Positions 52,462 to 60,022 of a DNA stretch of 64,000 nucleotides are shown piece by piece. Each line of letters opens with the position of its first letter. Within the stretch, counting starts at the first letter, position 1. Made by a program: the position numbers and the translations under genes. The notes beneath the pieces were generated by a model. It had not been told where the DNA came from, searched no databases, and worked only from the letters and a program-made list of their open reading frames with translations. Source of the stretch: Cellulomonas sp. Leaf334 (GTDB lineage Bacteria; Actinomycetota; Actinomycetes; Actinomycetales; Cellulomonadaceae); contig NZ_LMOO01000005.1 of NCBI RefSeq assembly GCF_001424195.1, forward strand, positions 694,541-758,540, read 5' to 3'.

Positions 52462-53193
52462 ATGTCTGCCCCCCGACGCCCGGCGTCCCCGAGCGCCCCC
52501 GGTCGGCGCGCGGCACCCCGGTCCGGGACGCCCACGCCCGCGGGCGGCGTACCGCGGGGGAGCGCGGGCAGCCGGCCGTCGGCACCCCGCTCCGGGGCGG
52601 TCCCTCGCGTCGGACCCACCCCCTCGTCGTCGCCCAAGCCGTCCTCGTCGCGACCCTCCGCCAGCCGCCCCGCCACGCGCGGGACGCCGACCCCGCCCCG
52701 GGGCACCCCGCGCGCGGAGCGCGTGCAGGTCCGGGTGCCGCGACTGTTCACCATCCGCACGATGGTGTTCTCGTGCGTGCTCCTGCTGGCGTTCGTCCTG
52801 GTGTACCCGACGCTGCACGCGTACCTGGAGCAGCGCGTCGAGGTGGACCAGCTGCGGGCCGAGGTCGAGGCGGCCCGCGAGCGCAACGACGACCTCGAGG
52901 CCGACCTGGCGCGCTGGGACGACGACGCGTTCGTGCGCGCACAGGCGCGTGAACGGCTCTCGTTCGTGATGCCCGGCGAGAAGGCGTTCCGGGTCATCGA
53001 CCCCGAGACCGTCCCCGACACCCCGCCCGCCGCCGAGGGTCCCGCGACCGCGCTGGACGCCGGGTCCACCCTGCCCTGGTACGCCAACGTCTGGGAGTCG
53101 GTCGAGGTCGCGGGGGAGACGCCCGTGCCCGAGGCGGAGGATGCGGTGACGCCGGGCGACAATGGGACGCCCGCGCCGCCCGCCGGCGGCTGA
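52462..53193 (+). CDS. DivIC/FtsL-like septum formation protein
   Basis: 243 residues. A 90-residue disordered Pro/Arg/Ser-rich cytoplasmic N-terminus is followed by one membrane segment (IRTMVFSCVLLLAFVLVYPTLHAYL, about 96-120), a coiled coil (QRVEVDQLRAEVEAARERNDDLEADLARW, about 121-150) and DDAFVRAQARERLSFVMPGEKAFRVID, the DivIC family signature. Part of the FtsQ-FtsL-FtsB division complex; located after eno as in other actinobacteria. ATG at 52462 lies 7 bases beyond CACAAT (52449-52454), so the mRNA may be leaderless. The C-terminal 70 residues are acidic and Pro-rich. Confidence 0.87.
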   Translation: MSAPRRPASPSAPGRRAAPRSGTPTPAGGVPRGSAGSRPSAPRSGAVPRVGPTPSSSPKPSSSRPSASRPATRGTPTPPRGTPRAERVQVRVPRLFTIRTMVFSCVLLLAFVLVYPTLHAYLEQRVEVDQLRAEVEAARERNDDLEADLARWDDDAFVRAQARERLSFVMPGEKAFRVIDPETVPDTPPAAEGPATALDAGSTLPWYANVWESVEVAGETPVPEAEDAVTPGDNGTPAPPAGG

Positions 53194-53222
53194 CCGGACC
53201 CCCAGCACGAACGGATCGACCT

Positions 53223-53723
53223 GTGGCACCCTCCTTCGACACCGTGACCGACCAGGACCTCGCGGTGCTCGCCGAGCAGCTCGGCCGGCCCCCGCGCGGC
53301 GTCGTCGGCATCGCTGCCCGCTGCGTCTGCGGCCGCCCCCTCGTGGTCCGCACCGCCCCACGGCTCGACGACGGCACCCCGTTCCCGACGACGTACTACC
53401 TCACCTGCCCGCCGGCGGTCGCCGCCGTGAGCACGCTGGAGGCCGGCGGGCTGATGAAGGAGCTCACGGCCCGGCTCGCCGACGACGAGGAGCTCGCCGC
53501 CGCCTACCGACGCGCCCACGACGCCTACCTGGTCGACCGCGAGGCGCTCGGGCACGTCGAGGAGATCGCGGGCATCTCCGCCGGCGGCATGCCGACCCGC
53601 GTGAAGTGCCTGCACGTCCTGGTCGGCCACGCCCTCGCAGCCGGCCCGGGCGTCAACCCGATCGGCGACGAGGCCCTGACCCTGATCCACGACGACTGGC
53701 GCCCGGACCGCTGCACCTGCTGA
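53223..53723 (+). CDS. DUF501 family protein
   Basis: 166 residues from GTG at 53223. Matches DUF501: VTDQDLAVLAEQLGRPPRGVVGIAARCVCGRPLVV (conserved Cys-x-Cys), FPTTYYLTCPPAVAAVSTLEA, VKCLHVLVGHALAAGPGVNPIGDEAL (conserved KCLHxxxGH), and DDWRPDRCTC at the end. The conserved Cys and His residues suggest metal binding. Function unknown. In actinobacteria it nearly always lies between divIC-like and ppx genes, as here. Confidence 0.92.
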   Translation: MAPSFDTVTDQDLAVLAEQLGRPPRGVVGIAARCVCGRPLVVRTAPRLDDGTPFPTTYYLTCPPAVAAVSTLEAGGLMKELTARLADDEELAAAYRRAHDAYLVDREALGHVEEIAGISAGGMPTRVKCLHVLVGHALAAGPGVNPIGDEALTLIHDDWRPDRCTC

Positions 53724-53732
53724 CGCACCACG

Positions 53733-53820
53733 GGACGTCCGCGCCGGGCGCCCCGACGACCGAATGTGCGGACGTCCGAGCATCTGCGCGCTATGGCGCG
53801 CACTACCTCGGACGTTGCGG
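53733..53820. repeat. REP-like palindromic repeat unit upstream of ppx (copy 1)
   Basis: Order of elements: GGACGTCC (53733), GACGACCGAA (from about 53755), GCGGACGTCCG (53768-53778), then a hairpin with arms GTCCGAG (53774-53780) and CTCGGAC (53807-53813) and an inner stem TGCGCG/CGCGCA. The same order of elements recurs downstream of ppx. Further TCTCGGACGG and CCTCGGACGG fragments lie at 53823 and 53869. Confidence 0.7.
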
Positions 53821-53917
53821 GTTCTCGGACGGCCGGAGCTGACTGTCGTGCGGTCCTGGCTGCCATGTCCTCGGACGGTGCCGGTGGAGGTGGGCGAGCG
53901 GTGCGAGGATGGTGCGC

Positions 53918-54871
53918 GTGACGCGTGTGGCTGCCATCGACTGCGGGACCAACTCGATCCGACTGCTCGTCGCCGACGTCGATCCGGACGCCGGGACGCT
54001 GGTGGACCTGGACCGGCGGATGGAGGTCGTGCGGCTCGGCCAGGGCGTGGACCGGACCGGGCGGATCGCCCCGGAGGCGCTCGCGCGGACCCTCGACGCC
54101 GCCCGTCGGTACAACGACGTCTGCACGGGGCTCGGGGTGGAGGCGGTCCGGTTCGTCGCCACGTCGGCGTCGCGCGACGCGGAGAACCGTGCTGACTTCG
54201 TCGACGGCGTCCGGGCCGCGCTCGGCGTCGAGCCGGAGGTCGTCGCGGGGCAGGAGGAGGCCGAGCTCTCCTTCCGCGGGGCCACGGGCGTGCTCGGCGC
54301 GAAGCACCCGGGACCGTTCCTCGTGGTCGACCTCGGTGGCGGCTCGACGGAGCTGGTGCTGGGCACGTCGACGCCCGAGGCGGCGTTCTCGATGGACGTC
54401 GGCTGCGTGCGGATGACCGAGCGGCACCTGCGCAGCGACCCGCCGACCACCGCCGAGATCGCCGCGGCGCACACCGACGTCGCGGCGGCGCTGGACACCG
54501 CGTCGGCCGTCGTCCCGCTCGGCAAGACCGTCACGCTCGTCGGCCTGGCGGGCACCGTCACCACGGTGACCGCCCATGGGCTCGGGCTCCCCGCGTACGA
54601 CGCCGAGGTCATCGACGGGTCCGTGCTCCCGGTCGACGTCGTCCTCGCCGCGTGCGACGACCTCCTGCTCCGGTCCCGTGAGGACCGCGCAGCACTGGGC
54701 TTCATGCACCCCGGCCGGGTCGACGTCATCGGCGCGGGTGCCCTGGTGTGGGCGGACGTCGTCCGTCGCGTCCGTGACGAGGTCGCCGCCGCCGGTGGGC
54801 AGCTGACCGAGGTGGTCACGTCGGAGCACGACATCCTCGACGGCATCGCCTGGAGCATCGCCACCCGCTGA
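53918..54871 (+). CDS. ppx: Exopolyphosphatase / GppA phosphatase
   Basis: 317 residues from GTG at 53918, chosen because GAGG (53905-53908) is 9 bases upstream; ATG at 53909 abuts that site. Hydrolyses terminal phosphate of polyphosphate or pppGpp. Actin-like ATPase fold: VAAIDCGTNSIRLLVADV (phosphate 1), VVDLGGGSTELVLG (phosphate 2), VGLAGTVTTVTAHGL, and the catalytic-type Glu in AGQEEAELSF. Single-domain short form typical of actinobacterial Ppx1 or Ppx2. Flanked on both sides by REP-like repeats. Confidence 0.94.
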   Translation: MTRVAAIDCGTNSIRLLVADVDPDAGTLVDLDRRMEVVRLGQGVDRTGRIAPEALARTLDAARRYNDVCTGLGVEAVRFVATSASRDAENRADFVDGVRAALGVEPEVVAGQEEAELSFRGATGVLGAKHPGPFLVVDLGGGSTELVLGTSTPEAAFSMDVGCVRMTERHLRSDPPTTAEIAAAHTDVAAALDTASAVVPLGKTVTLVGLAGTVTTVTAHGLGLPAYDAEVIDGSVLPVDVVLAACDDLLLRSREDRAALGFMHPGRVDVIGAGALVWADVVRRVRDEVAAAGGQLTEVVTSEHDILDGIAWSIATR

Positions 54872-54887
54872 CGCACGGCCCCCGAGT

Positions 54888-55043
54888 GCGGACGTCCGCG
54901 TGATCGAGCGTCCTGACGACCGAACCCGCGGACGTCCGAGGAAGTGGCTGCCCTGTCGACCACATCCTCGGACGCCCACGTCAGGGGGTGCGGGACGTCC
55001 GAGCATCTGCGCGTCGGGGCAGCCACATCCTCGGACGCTGCGG
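54888..55043. repeat. REP-like palindromic repeat units downstream of ppx (copies 2 and 3)
   Basis: Within the 345-base gap 54872-55216. Copy 2: GCGGACGTCCGC (54888-54899), GACGACCGAA (from 54916), CGCGGACGTCCGAG, and a hairpin with arms GTCCGAG (54934-54940) and CTCGGAC (54967-54973), inner GTGG/CCAC. Copy 3: arms GTCCGAG (54997-55003) and CTCGGAC (55030-55036), with GCATCTGCGCG after the left arm exactly as in copy 1. Loop contents vary, arms are constant. Confidence 0.7.
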
Positions 55044-55083
55044 CTGAGAGATGCGCGGGCGGCGACACGCCTGGTGCGTTCTG

Positions 55084-55108
55084 GACAGTAGTGCGCACTG
55101 TGTAATAG
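55084..55108. promoter_or_regulatory. Palindrome and -10 region in front of the second PadR gene
   Basis: AGTGCGCACT (55090-55099) is a perfect palindrome flanked by CAGT and GTGT, and TAATAG (55103-55108) beside it could be a -10. Position suggests an autoregulatory PadR operator. The ppx repeats end about 45 bases before it. Confidence 0.4.
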
Positions 55109-55216
55109 CGTCTGCCCTGCGGGGACCGGAGGGGGTTCCCGCACCAAGCTCGCCGGCCCGGTGTCGTGGGCCGCCCTGCCGGGCGGTCGGCGGAGGGTCG
55201 CGGACCCGGAGGACCC

Positions 55217-55546
55217 ATGGACACCACCCAGCTGCTCAAGGGCGTGCTCGACCTGGCGGTGCTCGCCGTCGTCTCCGACGAGGACGGGTACGGCTACGAC
55301 GTGGTCCGTCGGCTGCGCGCCGCGGGCATCGAGGAGGTCGGGGACGCGTCGGTCTACGGGACGCTGCGGCGCCTGTACTCGTCGGGAGCGCTCACGTCGT
55401 ACGTGGTGCCCAGCGACGAGGGGCCGCACCGCAAGTACTACGGCATCAACGCGCAGGGCCGGGCGATGCTCGAGGCGCAGCGCAAGGACTGGCAGGAGTT
55501 CGCAGGCACGATGGGCCGCCTGCTCAAGACGGAGGTCGTGCGATGA
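55217..55546 (+). CDS. PadR-family transcriptional regulator (second pair)
   Basis: 109 residues, CGGAGG 4-9 bases before ATG at 55217. Winged helix: TTQLLKGVLDLAVLAVVSDEDGYGYDVVRRL, ASVYGTLRRLYSSGALTSYVV (recognition helix) and HRKYYGINAQGRAMLEAQRKDW (wing and dimer helix). The stop overlaps the start of the HAAS gene by 4 bases. Clearly different in sequence from the PadR at 52003, so not a recent duplicate. Confidence 0.92.
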   Translation: MDTTQLLKGVLDLAVLAVVSDEDGYGYDVVRRLRAAGIEEVGDASVYGTLRRLYSSGALTSYVVPSDEGPHRKYYGINAQGRAMLEAQRKDWQEFAGTMGRLLKTEVVR

Positions 55547-56655
55547 GCGTGCTGGACACCACGGACGCGCTGGACGTCGCCGGCTACGCGGCGGCGGTGC
55601 GTCGGAGCCTCGCCGACCTGGGCCCGGAGCAGGTCGACGACCTCACCGACGACCTCGAGGCGGACCTGGCCGAGGCGCTGGACGACGAGCGGCACGTGGC
55701 GCACGGTCGCGGGGTCCTGGAGCAGTTCGGGCCGCCCGAGGAGTACGCCGCGGAGCTGCGGGCCGCCGCCGGGCTGGCGCCGGCGACGGCGGCCGCGCGG
55801 TCCGGCCTGCCGATGGGCGACCCGGTCCAGGACGCACGGCGGCTCGGCCGCTGGACCCTGCGGCGGCTGCGGGCACAGGCGTGGTGGCCGCCGGTCGAGT
55901 CGTTCCTGGTCGCTCTGCGGCCGGTCTGGTGGCTGCTGCGCGGGTGGGTCGTCTACCAGCTCGTCGCGAGCATGGCGGGGGTGTCGGGGTGGTTCCCGCA
56001 CAACCTGCCGGCGTTCCTGGTGCTGGTCGGCTTCGTGGTCCTGAGCGTGCAGTGGGGTCGCGGGGCGTGGTTCCGGGGGAGCAGCGTGGCGTGGGTCGCG
56101 ACGACCGCCAACGTCGTCGCCGTCGTCGCCGTGCTGCCGCTGCTGGGCTCGGCGCAGGACTGGCTGGGCGACCGGGAGGCCGTCTACGACTCCTACCAGG
56201 CGGGCGTCCTGGGCGGCGGCGACCCGCAGACGATCATCCAGGACAAGGCGGTCGACGGTGTCGTCGTCGACGGCATGCAGGTGAGCAACCTGTTCGTGTA
56301 CGACGCGGAGGGCAACCCGCTGACGGACGTCCAGGTGTACGACGACCGCGGCCGCCCGGTGCGCACGACGTTCGACAACGGCTTCGAGCAGTACTGGTTC
56401 CCGGAGGCCACGGAACCCTGGTCGTTCGTCAGCCGGGTGGACTCGGACGGCCGTGCCCGCTGGAACGTGTACCCGTTGCAGGGTGCCCCGACGTCGGAGT
56501 TCACGTACGACGACGAGGGGCTGCAGGTGCTGCCGTCGGGGTCGACCGCGACGACGCCGCCGTGGCCGTTCGCGAAGGCCCCGGCGCTCGACGACGCCCC
56601 GGACGCAGCGATCGGCGCGGAGGGCCCCGTCCCGTCGCCGACCAGCACGCCGTGA
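55543..56655 (+). CDS. HAAS-domain membrane protein with extracytoplasmic domain
   Basis: 370 residues. HAAS domain 1-80 (AVRRSLADLGPEQVDDLTDDLEADLAEAL and VLEQFGPPEEYAAELRAAAGL), membrane segments about 125-210, then an extracytoplasmic C-terminal domain (about 225-370) with VSNLFVYDAEGNPLTDVQVYDDRGRPV. Coupled to the PadR gene before it. The membrane partner probably sets the activity of the regulator in response to an envelope signal; that link is inferred from the family. Ends at a strong terminator. Confidence 0.8.
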   Translation: MSVLDTTDALDVAGYAAAVRRSLADLGPEQVDDLTDDLEADLAEALDDERHVAHGRGVLEQFGPPEEYAAELRAAAGLAPATAAARSGLPMGDPVQDARRLGRWTLRRLRAQAWWPPVESFLVALRPVWWLLRGWVVYQLVASMAGVSGWFPHNLPAFLVLVGFVVLSVQWGRGAWFRGSSVAWVATTANVVAVVAVLPLLGSAQDWLGDREAVYDSYQAGVLGGGDPQTIIQDKAVDGVVVDGMQVSNLFVYDAEGNPLTDVQVYDDRGRPVRTTFDNGFEQYWFPEATEPWSFVSRVDSDGRARWNVYPLQGAPTSEFTYDDEGLQVLPSGSTATTPPWPFAKAPALDDAPDAAIGAEGPVPSPTSTP

Positions 56656-56658
56656 TCA

Positions 56659-56697
56659 CCGTCGGCGGCATCCTCCCGAAACGGGTGCCGCCGACGG
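56659..56697 (+). terminator. Hairpin terminator after the second PadR-HAAS pair
   Basis: CCGTCGGCGGCA (56659-56670) pairs perfectly with 56686-56697; inside, CCCG-AAA-CGGG forms an inner stem-loop. It isolates the pair from the GH1 gene. Confidence 0.8.
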
Positions 56698-56720
56698 CCC
56701 TGGGCTGAGATGATGGGCCG

Positions 56721-56734
56721 TGGGAACGCTCCCA
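56721..56734. promoter_or_regulatory. CebR/CelR-like operator
   Basis: TGGGAACGCTCCCA differs by one base from the TGGGAGCGCTCCCA operator of the LacI-family cellobiose repressors CebR (Streptomyces) and CelR (Thermobifida). It lies 38 bases before the ATG of the GH1 gene at 56772. Induction by cello-oligosaccharides is therefore expected. Confidence 0.75.
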
Positions 56735-56771
56735 GCGATCCCTTCCCCGTCGGCGCTCGAAGAGGAGAGCC

Positions 56772-58256
56772 ATGCCCGCCCGTGACCCTCGGCTGGACCG
56801 TCGTGCCGTCCTGCAGCTCGGTGGCGGGGTGGCCGCTGCCGGCATCCTGGCGGCGTGCACGTCCGGCGGGCCGGTCACGTCGACGCCGACCCCGACGGCA
56901 CCGACCGGGTGGCAGCCGCCCGCCGAGCCCATGGCGTTCCCCGCGGGGTTCGTGTGGGGTGCGGCGACGTCCTCGTTCCAGGTCGAGGGGTCGACCACGG
57001 CGGACGGGCGCGGGCAGTCGATCTGGGACACGTTCGCGGCGACGCCGGGGCGGATCAGCGACGGGTCGACGGGTGACCCGGCCGCCGACCACTACCGGCT
57101 GTGGGAGTCGGACCTCGACCTGATCGCGGACCTCGGGCTGGCGGCCTACCGGTTCTCGGTGGCGTGGCCCCGCATCCAGCCGACGGGTTCCGGCGCGGTC
57201 AACCAGCCGGGTGTCGACTTCTACCGGCGCCTGGTCGACGGACTCCTGGCCCGGGGGATCCACCCCGCGATCACGCTGTACCACTGGGACCTGCCGCAGG
57301 CGTTGCAGGACGCGGGCGGCTGGGCGGTGCGCGAGACGGCGGACCGGTTCGGGGAGTACGCGGCGATCATGTTCGACGCGCTGCGGGACGTCGACGCCAC
57401 GTGGCTGACCATCAACGAGCCGAAGACGACCGCGTACGTCGGGCACCGGTGGGGCGTGCACGCTCCGGGGATCACCGACGACGACCAGGCTGCTGCCGCG
57501 ATCCATCACCAGCTGCTCGCGCACGGTCGCGCCGTCCAGGCGTTCCGGGCCGGCGGGGCCGCGGGGCAGATCGGGATCGCCCTCAACCTCCTGCCCGTCT
57601 ACCCGACGAACCGGGAGTCGGACCGGGCCGCCGTGTACACCGACGCCGTGGAGAACCGGATGTTCCTGGACCCGGTCCTGCTGGGGCGCTACCCGTCGGA
57701 CGCGATCGGTTCCGAGCCAGGGCAGCTGCCGGCGGACGCCGGGGCGTTCGCGGACCTCGTCCTGGACGGCGACCTCGACGTCATCGCCGCACCCCTCGAC
57801 GTCCTCGCCGTGCAGTACTACGGGGTCACGGGGGTCGACCAGTTCGCCAACCAGGTCGACCTGTACCCGACGTCGGCTGCGGTGTGGCAGCAGGTGCATC
57901 CCGAGGGGCTGTACGACCTGCTGATCGACCTGCTCATCGACTACCCGGACGCCCCGCCGCTGCTCATCACCGAGAACGGCATCCCGGACCGGACACCCGA
58001 GGGCACGACGGACGATGTCGAGCGGCTCGAGTTCCTGCGGGCGCACCTGCAGCAGGCGGCACGGGCGATCGCGGACGGCGTCGAGCTCGTCGGGTACTAC
58101 GCCTGGTCGCTGCTGGACAACTTCGAGTGGGCCGAGGGGATGAGCCAGCGCTGGGGCCTGGTGCACGTCGACTTCGCGACGCAGGAGCGGACGCCCAAGG
58201 CGAGCATGGAGTGGTACTCGGCGGTGGTCCGCGCGAACGAGGTACCGCCCTCCTGA
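56772..58256 (+). CDS. Tat-exported lipoprotein beta-glucosidase, GH1
   Basis: 494 residues. N-terminal DRRAVLQLGGGVAAAGILAAC has a twin-arginine motif followed by a lipobox ending at Cys29, so the enzyme is predicted to be folded in the cytoplasm and anchored outside. A TP/ST linker (30-50) leads to the GH1 barrel: FPAGFVWGAATSSFQVEGST, YRFSVAWPRI, ITLYHWDLPQALQ, acid/base Glu216 in TINEPKTTAYVG, nucleophile Glu401 in LLITENGIPD, and GYYAWSLLDNFEWAEG. Hydrolyses cellobiose or other beta-glucosides. Most GH1 enzymes are cytoplasmic; this location would release glucose outside the membrane. The CebR-like operator links it to cellulose use. Confidence 0.92.
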   Translation: MPARDPRLDRRAVLQLGGGVAAAGILAACTSGGPVTSTPTPTAPTGWQPPAEPMAFPAGFVWGAATSSFQVEGSTTADGRGQSIWDTFAATPGRISDGSTGDPAADHYRLWESDLDLIADLGLAAYRFSVAWPRIQPTGSGAVNQPGVDFYRRLVDGLLARGIHPAITLYHWDLPQALQDAGGWAVRETADRFGEYAAIMFDALRDVDATWLTINEPKTTAYVGHRWGVHAPGITDDDQAAAAIHHQLLAHGRAVQAFRAGGAAGQIGIALNLLPVYPTNRESDRAAVYTDAVENRMFLDPVLLGRYPSDAIGSEPGQLPADAGAFADLVLDGDLDVIAAPLDVLAVQYYGVTGVDQFANQVDLYPTSAAVWQQVHPEGLYDLLIDLLIDYPDAPPLLITENGIPDRTPEGTTDDVERLEFLRAHLQQAARAIADGVELVGYYAWSLLDNFEWAEGMSQRWGLVHVDFATQERTPKASMEWYSAVVRANEVPPS

Positions 58257-58296
58257 GTTCCCGGTGTGCGCATCATCACCGGCTTCTGGTGGGGCG

Positions 58297-58320
58297 TTCA
58301 CCCTCCTGCGCCGTTACCGT
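58297..58320 (+). promoter_or_regulatory. Promoter region of the NADH dehydrogenase gene
   Basis: GTTCACCC (58296-58303) lies 24 bases before the ATG, and a TACCGT -10-like hexamer at 58315-58320 is only 6 bases before it, suggesting a leaderless transcript. The TTCACC hexamer is too close to the -10 to be a normal -35, so it may be a regulator half-site. Confidence 0.3.
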
Positions 58321-58326
58321 TGAGGC

Positions 58327-59814
58327 ATGCCTACCCCCGTCTCCGATGTCGGCACCACGACCAGCACGGTTGCGGCGGCCCGTCCGGGCAAGCCGCGCAA
58401 GGTTCCCCGTGTCGTGATCCTCGGCGGCGGAACCGTGGGCCTGTACACGGCGCGCCGGCTGCGCAAGCGGCTCGGCAAGCGGGAGGCGGCCATCGTCGTC
58501 GTCGACCCCCGCCCGTACATGACGTACGCGCCGTTCCTGCCGGAGGCCGCGGCCGGGTCCATCGACCCCCGCAACATCGTCGCCCCGCACCGCCGGGCCC
58601 TCAAGGGCGTCGACGTGCTGCAGGGCAAGGTCAGCGAGATCAACCATGCCGGCCGCACGGTCCAGATCACCCCCGAGGAGGGGGACCCGTACTGGATCAC
58701 CTACGACCACCTGGTCGTCGGCCTCGGGTCGGTCGCCCGCACGCTGCCCATCCCGGGGCTCGCGGAGCAGGGCATCGGCTTCAAGAACGTCGAAGAGGCC
58801 ATCGCGGTCCGCAACCACGTGCTCAACCGGATCGACCTGGCGGCCAGCACCTGGGACCCGGAGCTGCGCAGGCGCATGCTGACGTTCGTCTTCGTCGGCG
58901 GCGGGTTCGCCGGCATCGAGGCGCTCGGCGAGGTCGAGGACATGGCCCGCGCCGCGGTGAAGTACTACAAGGCGATCGAGCAGGAGGAGCTGCGCTTCGT
59001 CCTCGTCGAGGGCTCGCCGCGCATCCTGCCGGAGGTCAGCGAGGAGCTCGGTGGGTACACCCTCGAGCAGCTGCGCAAGCGGCAGATCGAGATCCACCTG
59101 TCGACGTTCCTGAACAGCTGCGTCGACGGTCACGTGGTGCTGTCGAACAAGCTCGAGTTCGACGCGGAGACCATCGTCTGGACGGCCGGCGTGAAGGCCA
59201 ACCCGGTGCTGCAGGACTCGGACCTGCCGCTCGACAAGATGGGGCGGGTCACCTGCAACGCCGCGCTCCAGGTCGTCGACGCCGAGGGTGCGGTCGTGCC
59301 CGACGCGTACGCGGCAGGTGACTGCGCGGCCGTCCCGGACCTGTTCAACCCCGGGCAGATGTGCCCCCCGAACGCCCAGCACGCGCTGCGCGAGGGGAAC
59401 CACCTCGGCGACAACCTGGCGCGCGTCCTGCGCTCGGCGGAGGTGACCGACTACAAGCACAAGAACATCGGTGCCGTCGCGTCGCTCGGCATGTACAAGG
59501 GTGTCGCGCAGATGTTCGGCCGCATCAAGGTCCGCGGCTTCCTCGCGTGGGTGCTGCACCGCTCGTACCACGTGGCGGCCATGCCGACCTGGAACCGCAA
59601 GATCCGCATCGCGGCCGGGTGGACCGGCGCGCTGCTGCTGCGTCGCGAGGTCGTCGCGCTTGGCAGCCTGCACGACCCGCGGGCCGAGTTCCGGGCCGCG
59701 TCGGTGCCGCCCAAGCCGCGGGCGGTCGAGCCGGGCGAGGGTGACCCGGCCCTCCCGCCCCAGAAGGCGGAGCCGGGGTCGCCGGCGAAGAAGAAGTCCG
59801 CCAGGACCGCCTGA
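58327..59814 (+). CDS. ndh: Type II NADH dehydrogenase (NDH-2)
   Basis: 495 residues. Single-subunit, non-proton-pumping NADH:quinone oxidoreductase on the inner membrane face. Two dinucleotide folds: VVILGGGTVGLYTARRL (FAD, about 28) and FVFVGGGFAGIEALGEVEDM (NADH, about 190). IVWTAGVKANPVLQ, the FAD-contacting YAAGDCAAVPD, and CPPNAQHALREGNHLGDNLARVL (Gln-Pro region of the quinone site) match NDH-2. The C-terminal amphipathic part is followed by a Lys/Pro-rich tail. A strong terminator follows. Confidence 0.92.
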   Translation: MPTPVSDVGTTTSTVAAARPGKPRKVPRVVILGGGTVGLYTARRLRKRLGKREAAIVVVDPRPYMTYAPFLPEAAAGSIDPRNIVAPHRRALKGVDVLQGKVSEINHAGRTVQITPEEGDPYWITYDHLVVGLGSVARTLPIPGLAEQGIGFKNVEEAIAVRNHVLNRIDLAASTWDPELRRRMLTFVFVGGGFAGIEALGEVEDMARAAVKYYKAIEQEELRFVLVEGSPRILPEVSEELGGYTLEQLRKRQIEIHLSTFLNSCVDGHVVLSNKLEFDAETIVWTAGVKANPVLQDSDLPLDKMGRVTCNAALQVVDAEGAVVPDAYAAGDCAAVPDLFNPGQMCPPNAQHALREGNHLGDNLARVLRSAEVTDYKHKNIGAVASLGMYKGVAQMFGRIKVRGFLAWVLHRSYHVAAMPTWNRKIRIAAGWTGALLLRREVVALGSLHDPRAEFRAASVPPKPRAVEPGEGDPALPPQKAEPGSPAKKKSARTA

Positions 59815-59823
59815 CCAGCCCTG

Positions 59824-59862
59824 ACGCGAGCCCTCGACCCGAGACGGGTCGAGGGCTCGCGT
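59824..59862 (+). terminator. Hairpin terminator after ndh
   Basis: An 18-bp perfect stem (59824-59841 with 59845-59862) and a 3-base loop, one of the strongest hairpins in the window, 9 bases after the stop and 29 bases before the tRNA. Confidence 0.88.
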
Positions 59863-59890
59863 GCGTGTACGGCTGGCAGGATGGCTCGCA

Positions 59891-59964
59891 GCCCCCGTAG
59901 CCCAACTGGCAGAGGCAGCCGGCTTAAACCCGGCACAGTCCGGGTTCGAACCCCGGCGGGGGCA
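59891..59964 (+). tRNA. tRNA with anticodon UAA (nominal Leu) and short variable loop
   Basis: 74 bases. Acceptor GCCCCCG pairs perfectly with CGGGGGC; D-arm GCC/GGC with GG in the loop; anticodon stem GCCGG/CCGGC with loop CTTAAAC, anticodon TAA; variable loop ACAGT (5 bases); T-stem CCGGG/CCCGG with loop TTCGAAC; discriminator A at 59964. CCA is not encoded. Normal bacterial tRNA-Leu is a class II tRNA with a long variable arm (such as Streptomyces bldA), which this one lacks. The cloverleaf is otherwise perfect, so it is an intact tRNA whose charging identity needs care. Confidence 0.92.
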
Positions 59965-60022
59965 CGATCGCCTCCGCGCTTTCGCCCGCACGTCGCAGGA
60001 CGGTCCGGCTAGCGTGGGACGC

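Noticed and set aside
53733..55043. GTCCGAG repeats considered as a CRISPR array
   Set aside because: Units are palindromic with variable loops and interrupted by the ppx gene; no regular spacers, no cas genes.
59891..59964. tRNA considered a pseudogene because the variable arm is short
   Set aside because: All stems pair perfectly and the invariant TTCGAAC loop and GG of the D-loop are intact, so it looks functional.
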